A DNA stretch of 64,000 nt from Cyrtodaria siliqua (lineage: Eukaryota; Mollusca; Bivalvia; Adapedonta; Hiatellidae): contig JAWPHD010001344.1 in assembly GCA_037043455.1 (NCBI GenBank), positions 62,001 to 126,000 on the forward strand, read 5' to 3'. Shown here in pieces: positions 28,701-40,700 of this stretch. Made by a program: the position numbers and the translations under genes. The notes under the pieces are model-generated. The model saw only the letters and a program-made list of their open reading frames with translations. It searched no databases and was not told the origin of the DNA. Each line of letters starts with the position of its first letter. The stretch's first letter is position 1.

Positions 28701-31700
28701 GGCAGCATTATGAATAGGACATTCTCTCTGGCAGTCTGTCTTGACAGTATTATGATCAGGGCATTCTCTCTGACATAGTCTGTATTGACAGCATTATGAA
28801 CAGGGCATTCTCTCTGTCAAAGTATGTCTTGGCAGCATAATGAACAGGGCATTCTCTGACACAGTCTGTCCTGACAGCATTATGAAAAGGATATTCTCTC
28901 TGATACAGTCTGTCTTGAGAGCATTATGAACAGGACGTTCTCTCTGATACAGTCTGTCTTGAGAGCATTATGAACAGGACATTCTCTCTGGCACAGTCAG
29001 TCATGACAACACTATGAACAGGACATTCTCTCTGATACAGTCAGTCATGACAACATTATGAACAGGACATGCTCTCCGACAGTTTACAGTCTGTTCGATA
29101 CTTTTCTCTCACTTTCAGCTATTACTTTGAAATACAGAGAAACTTCAGTTCAGAAGCCAACTGTGAGAAGGTGATATACACACATGTTCTGTCTAAGGGC
29201 AAAACAGAAGAAAAACATTATGGTAAACATTAATTAATATTTATTAAATTTTAGAATTCATTGTCATCCACCGGTAGCATGTGACAAATTAACATTCTTG
29301 ATCATTTAATAATAGAGACATGTAGTTATGTTTATTTATACATGTCAGGTTTTCCACCAGTATAACATCCTAGATGCGTGACATAAAATAGCCCAACTCT
29401 TAACAGATCTCCCCAAGAACTTTTACAGATTATTTTTCAGAAATAATTAAGGATACCATGAACTATAAACTTTGTACAAATGAACTTCTTGTGATGAAAA
29501 ATAACCCTGCCCCTAGGCCTTGGGTTCTACATGTGTATATTTATTTAATGGAAAAAATATGAAATATATTTTTCTCAAGTTTACAAGGTTAACCTTGTCC
29601 CTATATGTAATTTTATGCGGTCCCCCATGTACTTGGAATGGCTTCAACCTTTTACTTTATTCAAATATCGTTGAGGTAAAAAGAAAAAGTAAAAGAGAGC
29701 CAGTTATACCTCCCCAACTAACCCACCACGCTAATACCCACCCACTACCATCCCAAAAAATCTATTTTGTCCCCTTTGACAATTTCATCAGGTGAGCAAT
29801 TAAGGCAGTTAAAGGAAACCTTTGAAGCCTATGCACTAGCATAATTAATTGCAAATCATTATAAGATCTAAAGTTTTTGCATATTGCAAATTACTGATCA
29901 TATGGCACCAATATATTTAAAAACAAATTGACTTCCTTGGGTGGGATGTTTTATTCTGGAACATTTAAACTTCTTAAATTTATCATACAGACCCAATAAA
30001 TTATCGCCCAATCGCTTTAACGAGTTTCATATGTAAAACCATGGAACGAATGATTAATGAGAGACTTGTTTGGTACCTGGAGTCCAACAAACTGATAACA
30101 AAGTATCAAAGTGGATTCCGGCGCCAACGAGGCACAACAGACAATCTCATTCGATTTGAATCGGTTTTTAGCTCTACTGGCCGAAGGCCAGCAGAGCTTA
30201 TGGGATGACGAGTTGTCCGTCGTCCGTCCGTCCGGCCGGCCGTCCGTCGTTAACTTTTGTCTTGTTACCACCATAGGGCCTTCATTTTTCATCCGATCTT
30301 TACCAAACTTTAACAGGTTGTTAATATCAATAAAAGCTCGGACAAGTTCGAAAACCAGCCAGATCGGAATAATTTCACCGGAGTTATGGCCCTTGTTTTG
30401 CTGAAAAATGCCATATTAAGCCTTGTGAACACTCTAGCACCTTTATTTATTATTTGATCTTTACCAAACTTGCGCACATTGTTAATATCAATGAAGGCTC
30501 AAACAAGTTCGAAAACCAGCCAAATCGGATCAGTAACATCGGAGTTATGGCCCTTGATTTTTCTGAAAATTGCTGTTTTCTGCCTTGTGAACGCTCTAGC
30601 CCCTTCATTTATTATTTGATCGTTACCAAACTTGCACAGATTGTTAATACCAATTATAGCTTGGACAAGTTCGAAAATTGGCTGAATTGGGTCAGTAACA
30701 CCGGAGTTATGGCCCTTGTTTTTCTGAAAAATGGCATTTTCTGCCTTGTGAACACTCTAGCACCTTTATTTATTATTTGATCTTTACCAAACTTCCACAG
30801 ATTGTTAATATCAATGAAGGCTCGAACAAGTTTAAAAACCAGCTAAATCACATCAGTAACACCGGAGTTATGGCCCTTGTTTTTTCTGAAAAATGCTATT
30901 TTCTGCCTTGTGAACACTCTAGGGCCTTCAATATTTTTCGGATCTTTACTTAACTTTGCCAGTGTCTTTATATCAATGAAAGCTTGAACAAGTTCAAAAA
31001 CCGGCAAGATCGAAATAATTTCAACGGAGTTATGACCCTTGTTTTGCTGAAAAATGCCATGTTAAGCCGGCCGGAACACTAGCACCTTCATTTATTATTT
31101 GATCTTTACCAAACTTGCACAGATTGTTAATATCAATGAAAGCTCGGACAAGTTTGAAAACCAGCTAGATCGGACCATTAACAACGGAGTTATTGCCCTT
31201 GATTTAGTTAAAAATGCTATATATTTTGCCTCATTAAGACAATAGGGCCTTCATCTTTCATCCAATCTTTACTAAACTTTACCAGATTGTTTATATAAAT
31301 GAAAGCTCGCACAGATTTGACAACCAGCTAGATCGGACCATTAACAGCGGAGTTATGGCCCTTGATTTAGTTAAAAATGCTATATTTTGACTCGTTAAGG
31401 GTTAAGACGATAGGGCCTTCATTTTTCATCCTATCATTATCAAACTTTACCACATTGTTAATATCAATGAAAGCTTGGACAAGTTTGAAAACCAGCCATA
31501 TCGGACTCGTAACAGCGGAGTTATGGCCCTTGATTTAGGTAAAAATGCTATATTTTGCCTCGTTAAGACAATAGGGGCTTTTATGTTCATCCAATCTTTA
31601 CCAAATTTTATCCTTTACCACATTGTTAATGTCGTTAAAAGCTCGGACAAGTTTGAAAACCAGCTAGATCGGACTATTAACAGCGGAGTTATGGCCCTTG

Positions 31701-34700
31701 ATTTAATTAAAAATGCTATATTTTGCCTTGTTAAGACGATCATCCGATCTTTACCAAATTTTATCAGATTGTTAATATCAATGAAGGCTCTGACAAGTTT
31801 GAAAACCATTCATATCGGACTAGTAACAGCGGAGTTATGGCCCTTGATTTAGTTAAAAATGCTATATTTTGCCCGTTAAGATGATAGGGGCTTCATTGTT
31901 CATCCCATCTTTACCAAACTTTACCATCTTGTTATTATCAATGAAAGCTCAGAGAAGTTCAAAAACCAGCCAGATCGGACCAGTAACAGCAGAGTTATGG
32001 CCCTTGATTTAGTTAAAAATGCTATATTTTGCCTTGTTAATACGATAGGGTCTGTATTTTTCATCCGATCTTTACCAAACTTTACCAGATTGTTACTATC
32101 AATAAAAGCTCCGACAAGTTTGAAAAACAGCCAGATTGGACCATTTACACTGGAGTTATGGTCCTTGATTTTCTGAAACATGCTATATTTTGGCCTCATT
32201 AAGAAAGAGCCTTCATTTCTCCAAATTTCATTGAAATTTTTCAGGAATGATCAGTAGCAAGCCTAGTTGTACATATCGTCACTGTGTTCCAGTTGAATGA
32301 TTTTGGCGGAGTAATGTCCCTTTAAAGGTTTTAATACACAAACTTTGTCCTGGCTAGTTTTCCTGAACCCCTGGCCGGATTTAAACAAAACTTTTTAGGG
32401 ATGATCAGTTCCAGGTCTAGTTGTGCAAATCTTTGCCTAGTTTCGGTTGAATGATTTTTGGCAGAGTTATGGCCCTTTAAAGGTTTTAATACACAAACTT
32501 TGTCTGGATTATTCTCCTGAACGTCTCCCCACGTTTCAACGAAACTTTACAGGGATGATCAGCACCAAGCTTAGTTGTGCATATCATCATCGCATTCCGG
32601 TTAACAGATTTTTGGTGGAGTTACGGCCCTTTAAAGATATCATCACCATTTTCTGGTTGAACAATATTTGAAAGAGTTATGGCCCCTTGTGCATAAACTT
32701 TATCTTTAGCCAGTAGAGCGACCACAGGCCCTCTTGGGCCTCTTGTTTAGGGAAGCTTTCATAAAAGAAGAACATCTAGTCACTGTATTTTTTGCCTTGG
32801 AGAAAGCTTATGATACGGCATGGAAGTACGGTAATATGAATGATCTTCATGACCTTGGTCTTAGAGGCCGATTACCCATTTTTATAGAGAAATTCTTAGA
32901 TGATAGGCCGCGAGTTTCGTGTCCGAATGGGTTCAACCCTCTCTGATATTCATGAACAGGAGATGGGTGTTCCACAGGGCAGCATACTCTCTGTCACGCT
33001 TTTTAATATAAAGATTAACAGTATAGTAAAATGCATCAATCCAGGTGTGGATTGTTCTCTATATGTTGACGACTTTGTTATATGTCATGTGCAATAAACA
33101 TGAGTACCATTGAGAGACAATTACAACAATGTCTCAATAAACTTCAGACCTGGTCTTATGAAAATGGTTTTAAATTTTCTAAATCTAAAACCAATTCTAT
33201 GCACTTTTCAACTACGCAAACATCACGAAGACCCTCATCTAACACTGGGCGGTCACCTTTACCAATAGTGGATGAGACAAAATTCCTAGGTCTTATTTTT
33301 GAACGTAAATTAACGTTTATACCACACCTTAAATACTTGAAGGCAAAATGCCTTAAAGCTCTTAACTTACTTCAAGCTGTGCAACACTAATTGGGGAGCA
33401 GATCGAAAAGTCCTCTTGCGACTTTACAGATCTCTTATCAGATCCAAGCTGGACTACGGCTCAATAGTATATAGAACGACTCGCAAGTCATACTTGCAGA
33501 TTCTCGATCCTATACATAATCAAGGATTACAACTCGCCTTAGGAGCCTTTCGTACATCACCAGCCGAAAGTCTATATGTTGAAGCTAATGAACCATCACT
33601 GTCTCATAAACGGGACAACTTAGCCCTTCAGTATATACCATTAAATTACAATCTAATCCTTAAAATCCAACTCGCGATACTGTTTTTAATCCTAATTATG
33701 AACCTCTTTTTGATCAAAAACCGAAGGCCATTCGGCCATTTGGTCTTCGTATTAAACCATAATTAAGAGTCTTAAATTATATTCAGGAATCTGATGATGA
33801 CCATTTCGTAATCTTTTCTGATTCCCATTTCCTCTCTTCAAGCAATATGAATTGGTAATATGAAACATGATAATCCAGTTGTGCTTCAACTTTTAGAAAA
33901 GTACAATTCTCTTAAAGTTGATAATGTTATTATTTTCTGCTGACTTTCAAGCCATGTAGGAATATGTGGTAATGGTAGAGCTGATAGTGCTGCTAAGGCA
34001 GCATTAGGTTTACGTATATCTAATACCAAATTACCTTATACTGATTTAAAAGTTGTATCAACACATATATTCGTAACTCTTGGCAAGCCGCTTGGGACTT
34101 GTCGGTGAACAATAAACTCCATTCCATTAAACCGTTACTCGGAGAATGGCATCCTTCTAGTAGACCCATTCGTCGAGAGGAAGTTGTCCTAGCCAGGGTC
34201 AGGATTGGGCGTACACGCTGTACTCATTCATATTTATTGCAAGGTGAGCAGTTGCCAAAATGTATACCCTGTTTTGCACCGTTAACGGTCAAACATATCT
34301 TGTTGGAATATGTAGACTTTGATCCTATGCGACAAAGATACTACACAGTTAATACTTTGAAAGAATTATTTGATACTATAGATTTTAGTCAAAAATCAAT
34401 ATAATATTTTCCTATATATATTAACTTGTTTACAAGCCCGTTGGCGGGCATTTGTTGATTTACATATATACATAGTTTTATATATTGCTACCATATCATC
34501 CCTTATTTGTAGATAGTTTTATCTTTATACGTTTACATTATTTTTAATTACTACTTCATTTCTTCATGTTTTTGCCCGCAATATGACCTATTTATGTGTC
34601 GACATGCCGTAAAACACCATTCATTCATTTATTCACTACTACCGAGTACTTCTGTGCATTGTCACATGGATCCAAAATTTACTTATGTGACTGGTTAAAA

Positions 34701-37700
34701 AATCACTTCTACAGGTGGTCATCCATTTTGAAAGTGAAACCACCTCTATAGGGGTATTCATGATTCAACACACATTTCACAACGCATTACCAATTAAATT
34801 AGCAGTACCGTGATACTGTAAGAAATGATTATTTAGCATAGTCAAAATTTAGCGCAGTAGACGATTTTCGATGGTTTCGGGCATATTAGCGCAATGATGA
34901 ATTAACGCTCGGCCATAGACTACCTTTTAATTTAGCGCTCTGGCTTGCTCCGCAGAATTTCAGCAATTTCCGATTATTCTCGATCGGTCATCATCAACCT
35001 AGCAGTTTCGATTGCTTTTATTTGTTAACCATGCCTTCAGGCTGTCCACAAAATGGTTTTGTGTAACGGCATTTCCATTTCTGGGTGAACACATCTTCCA
35101 AACGCGGCAAACCTAAACTCATTAAAAATATGATTTAGACACTGAGAAAAATGTTGCCAGAACAGTAATTAACAAGTCCCAAAAACTGTTACTAGTGTCT
35201 ATTAATAAAACGGTGTTGGCGAGTTAATCCGATAATAATCACTGAAATTGCTCGTTCTATAAACATATAATATACAACACACCAGAATAACAGTAAACAG
35301 ATGACTAATTTATATAATGTGCTAAACCTTTATACAATTAATTTAAGTGAGAAATTATATTCTTTTGTTAACTGCAGTTTATACTGAACGAGTGGTTTTC
35401 TTGTTGAATTAGAAAATACCACTCTAAAGAACTGCGAACTAAGTATAATCATTCACAAGTATAATCATTTATTTCGTTAATTTTTTAAAGGCCATCTTGA
35501 ATTAGCGTACGGACAATGACCGCTATTAGCGCTAAAATAAGATGTCCGCTAAATAATCATTTCTTACAGTAAACTTTAAGTTACAACTAATTGGGAAACA
35601 ATATAACAAGTCGACAAACTTTCTGACCAGCCCTCATATATGTTGCAATAATGTCAGAAGATAAATCAACGAGGATAGCATCCGGTTCATAGTCACCTTG
35701 AGTTATGGCCCTTAGTTATGTTATTATCAGTGTATTCAAATAGGCCTTATCAGAAATTATTCTGTATTGGTTTTCCATATAGGTGCAATCCATGTATGTT
35801 TTGTTTGTTTGTTTGTATGGTGTTTTACATCATTTTCAACACTTGTAAGGTTATATATGACGGTCAATTTTTTATAGCTCGTTTTGTTTGAATCATTTTG
35901 TTTTCAGCCTATGAGTAAATTCTACGAGCCTTTGTCACATAAATGGAATGGTCTTAATTTTTAAGAAAGAACAGTCCATTATATATATGTAGCGGGTTAA
36001 GGGTAAAGTTGCATGTGCCATACATTGTAGCAGTACAAGATGTTTATACTTATATTATGTGACTGGTAAAACTCACGAGAGACCTATTCCGGAATAAGTC
36101 TATATTGCATACACAATAAGTAAATGGTAATGAAGTTTTTTTTATCACAGTGATATTTCTTTGTTTGACAGATACTTTCGATGGATTCTTATTAGCTCTA
36201 CTGGCCTTGGGCCAGCAGAGCTTATAGGATGGCGAGTTGTCCGTTGTCCGTCCGTCATCTGTCCGTCGTCCGTCGTTAACATTTGTCTCGTTAAGACGAT
36301 AGGGCCTTTATTTTTCATCCGATCTTTACCAACCTTTAACAGGTTGTTAATATCAATGAAAGCTTGGGACAGGTTTGAAAACCAGCCAGATCGGACCAGT
36401 AACAGCGGAGTTATGTCCCTTGATTTAGTTAAAAATGCTATATTGCTATATTTTGCCTCGTTAAGACGATAGGGCCTTCATTTTTCATCCTATCTTTACC
36501 AAACTTTACCACATTGTTAATAACAATGAAAGCTCGGACAAATTCGAAAACCAGCCATGTCGGACTAATAACAGCGGAGTTATGGCCCTTGATTTAGTTA
36601 AAAATGCTATATTTTGCCTCGTTAAGACGATAGGGGCTTCATTGTTCATCCGATCTTTACCAAACTTTATCAGATTGCTAATGTCGTTGAAAGCTCAAAC
36701 AAGTTCGAAAACCAGCCATATCGGACCAATAACAGCGGAGTTATGGCCCATGATTTAGTTAAAAATGCTATATTTTGCCTCGTTGAGACGATAGGGGCTT
36801 CATTGTTCATCCGATCTTTACTAAACTTTATCAGATTGTTAATATCAATGAAAGCTCGGACAAGTTCGAAAACCATTCATATCCGACTAGTAACAGCGGA
36901 GTTATGGCCCTTGATTTAGTTCAAAATGCTATATTTTGCCTCGTTAAGACGATAGGGGCTTCATTGTTCATCCGATCTTTACCAAACTTTATCAGATTGT
37001 TAATATCAATGAAAGCTCGGACAAGTTCGAAAACCATTCATATCCGACTAGTAACAGCGGAGTTATGGCCCTTGATTTAGTTCAAAATGCTATAATTTGC
37101 CTCGTCATACGATAGGGCCTTCATTTTGCATCTGATCTTTGCCAAACTTTACCATATTCTTTAGTTATGGCCCTTGATTTAGTCAAAAAGCTGTTTTTAT
37201 GCCCGAAACTTTCAAAAAAACGTAAATGGCAGTCACTCGCTTCATTGATGTTATAAGAGCCATGTTAGCCAGTAGAGCGTCCACAGGCCCTCTTGGGCCT
37301 CTTGTATTATTATCTCTGCTGATCCTTTTATGTATGTAGCTGTATCTTACTGCAACACACTCAGTGTTTCATTTTTGATTCATTTTGTTTTCAGCGCATA
37401 TATTGTTCATCATGCTTTGTGCTTTTACCTTTGCATGTGCGTTTGTGTTTATTTTGCGTACATCATTACCAGATAATAAAAGTACTGTATAGAAGTGATA
37501 TCCCTATTTCAGGTATACAGCTAGCAGATATTTCTACCATGCCACCAAGCGTGATAGCCGAAGCTAAACAACTTGCCCTCAAAATCTCAGAAGAGAAACA
37601 GGTTACCTTATATAGTTTATTATTATCTTTCAACTTACTAATCCCCTGGCTTAAAGAAACTATATAAACCAGCCAAATAATGGCAAAATTACACTACAAA

Positions 37701-40700
37701 ACTGATTATCAAAACTCTATCCAGGTGTTCTGGCGCCGGTTTCACCAACATACTTAAGTATAAACTTAGCTACTTAAAAACTTAAATTTAAGTTTACCTC
37801 CTAAGTTTTCTTAAGTAAGGAAAACATGTTTCACCAAACCAATTTTCTTAAATAAAAACTTACATTTAGCTTAGTTATTAAGTGGACACTTAATTTATGT
37901 TGGTGAAACACATTTCTGTTAAGTTTTACTTAGTGACTTAGTTAAGTATTTTCTTAAGTATTTAAGTAAAACTTAAGGAATTGTTGGTGAAATCGGCGCC
38001 AGGTTGTATAATAATGTATATTTGCCGATTAAAAGTAAAGGTTTATTCATATGTCCTTAAAATACCGGAGATTGAATATGCGTAAAATTAGTTATGAGTT
38101 AGTCCAGTTTTGAGGCCTAGCTGGTTAAAGCCATTTGGATTTTCCAAATATGCAAGTGATATGGGCAGGGGCACATATCAAATACTAAAAAAAGAAAAGA
38201 AACATCATCAAACCATATCATCATGGGTATCAAATTAAAATTTGAGATTACTTTCAAGTTTTTCAATACCTTCATCAGCCGTAGGACCTTGAGTGAAAAA
38301 AAAAAAGTGAGTATTTGCAGTGGTGCATAATTTGCCTTTCACTAGTTTGACCATGATCTGTAAGTAAATAAATGCTTTGTTTATAGAGGGTGACTCAAAT
38401 GGCAAAGACAGTCTTCTGTAAGACTTCTTTTTGTCTCGCCCACGATAGTGGATAGAGAGACATAGCAGTCACTTTTCTGGCGGCGGCAGCAACGACAGCC
38501 ACATATTAAATCAACTGTCTCTCAACAACTGCTGTTTGAATTTTTCTGAAACTTTCTCAGATGCTTTATTGGATCAAAGACAACACGTAATGCCAAAATT
38601 ACCAAGTCAAGGTCATATTTTGCGTTATTTTCCCAAAACTTAACCTTGGTTAGGTATCTTAACCTCAGTTAACTGTATGTGATTGCCTCATTTTCTCAGT
38701 TTGATACTTGGTCATATGTATTGATGGCATTGGTTTACATCACTGAATGACAAAAATTACCAAGGTCAAGGCCAAAGTTTGCTTTTCTCCAAACTTAACC
38801 TTTGTTAGGTAACTTAACCTTGGTTAGTTAACTTAACAGTTAACTTTATGTGATTGCCTCACTTTATGTCTTTGATACTTGGTCATATGTCTTGTTGGCA
38901 TTAGTGGACATTGCTGAATGACAAAAAATACCAAGGTCAAGGTCATGTTTTGTGTTATTTACCCTAAACATTTGTTTGGTTATGTAAGTAAACCTCAGTT
39001 AACTTTTTCTGATAACTTTAATTTCTTTGTTTGATACTTGGTCATATGTATTGTTGGAATTGGTTGACATCACTGAACGATAACAATTGTGAAGATCAAG
39101 GTCATATTTTGCGTTATTTTCCCCGAAACTTAACCTTGGTTAGGTAACTTAACCTCAGTTAACTTGATGTGATTGTCCAGCCTAGGGTCCAGGTTGCAGC
39201 AAAGGCAATGATTGTATGTATGTCTCTGGTTTAGTGCAATGAATGATTGGTTCAAAAAGATGTATGGCGGAAAGGTTCACCACATGGAGACAAGAGTGTC
39301 AAGTTTAATTCTCACCAACCTAGGGTCAAGGTCATGGTGAAAGTCAAACTTCCTGGTGTCAGGGCCATAACTCAGCAGTGAATAATTGGATCAAAAATAT
39401 ATGGCCAGAAAGGTTCATCATATGGAGACGGAGTGTTCAACTTCCGCCAGCCTAGTGTCAAGGTTAAGGTTGTGGAGAAGGTCAATTTGTTTGTTTGGTG
39501 TTTAACGTCATTTTTCAGCACATTTTAGGCTATGAATGACTGTCGATTTTTTGTGGTGGAGGCAGACCACCTACTTACTCCTGAGTAGAACCAGTACTGT
39601 ACACCTCCCGCCATCAATAGTAATTGACACTTTCTCACTAACAATTCGAGCTCCGAGTGGAATTCGAACTTGTTGCAATGAGAAAAGGTTTACAACGCAA
39701 TGTCGTAAACCCTCGACCACGGCGGCACTGGCGAAGGTCAAAAGTTGAACATGTGTCCAGGCCATAACTCAGCAATGAATGGAAACAGAATGTATCTTGA
39801 GGGGCATCTGTGTTTCTAGTGTTTTTTGAAACGCTTCAAATATATCAATTAAATGGCGGTGGGGGTATATTGATGGCTGGCGTCTCCTTGTCATGACATA
39901 TCAACACAATATTTCAGTTAAAGGTATATTCAGTTTAATAAGCCAAAGATAACGGTACTATAGTGTATGCAGCAGTTACTATAAATTAATAAGTGCTGCA
40001 TACCTCTGTTTACTTAGCAATGTCAACAAAGTTTATTGAAAATAATTCTGCAGACTTTTTCAATCACTATGGAACATATATGTACATAGTGGTATTTGAT
40101 CATGAATAATTGCTTTATTTCTATATTGATACAAACAATTTTCTGTAAGTAGCCATTTTAGTATTAGAAAATCGATTTTATTAGCCTTGGTATTTGTATT
40201 TTTTAGCTCTAAAGGCCAGTAGGGCTTTTATGCCATGGTCTTTTGTCCGTCATCCGTTAACTTTTTTATGTTAACACTCTAGCACCTTCGTTTTCATACG
40301 ATCTTTACCAAACTTGACCAGATTATTAATATCAATGAAAGCTCGGATGAGTTCGAAAACCAGCCAGATCGGACCAGTAACACCGGAGTTATTTCCCTTG
40401 AATTAACGAAAATTGCTATATTTTGTCTTGTCAACACTCTAGCGCCTCCATTTTGCATCCTACCTTTACCAAACTTAGCCAGATTGTTGATATTGGTGAA
40501 AACTCAGGCAAGTTCGAAAACCAGCCAGATCGGACCAGTAACACCAAAGTTATGGCCTTTGAATTATTGAAAAATGTGTTAACCTTTTGATATTAACACT
40601 CTAGCACCTTCAGTTTTCGTCCGATCTTTACCAAACTTCACCAGATTGTAAATATCATTGAAAGCTCAGAGAAGTTCGAACACCAGCCAGATTGGACTAG

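Noticed and set aside
26791..29075. CRISPR-like array
   Set aside because: The units are contiguous tandem repeats with no unique spacers, in a eukaryotic intron.
30017..30292. Minus-strand frame of 91 codons over the LINE and H1 junction
   Set aside because: It spans two unrelated elements on the wrong strand.
31475..31852. Open frames of 90-125 codons on both strands within the 162-bp monomers
   Set aside because: They follow from stop-poor monomers and shift between copies; no selection on codon positions is visible and no protein family is recognised.
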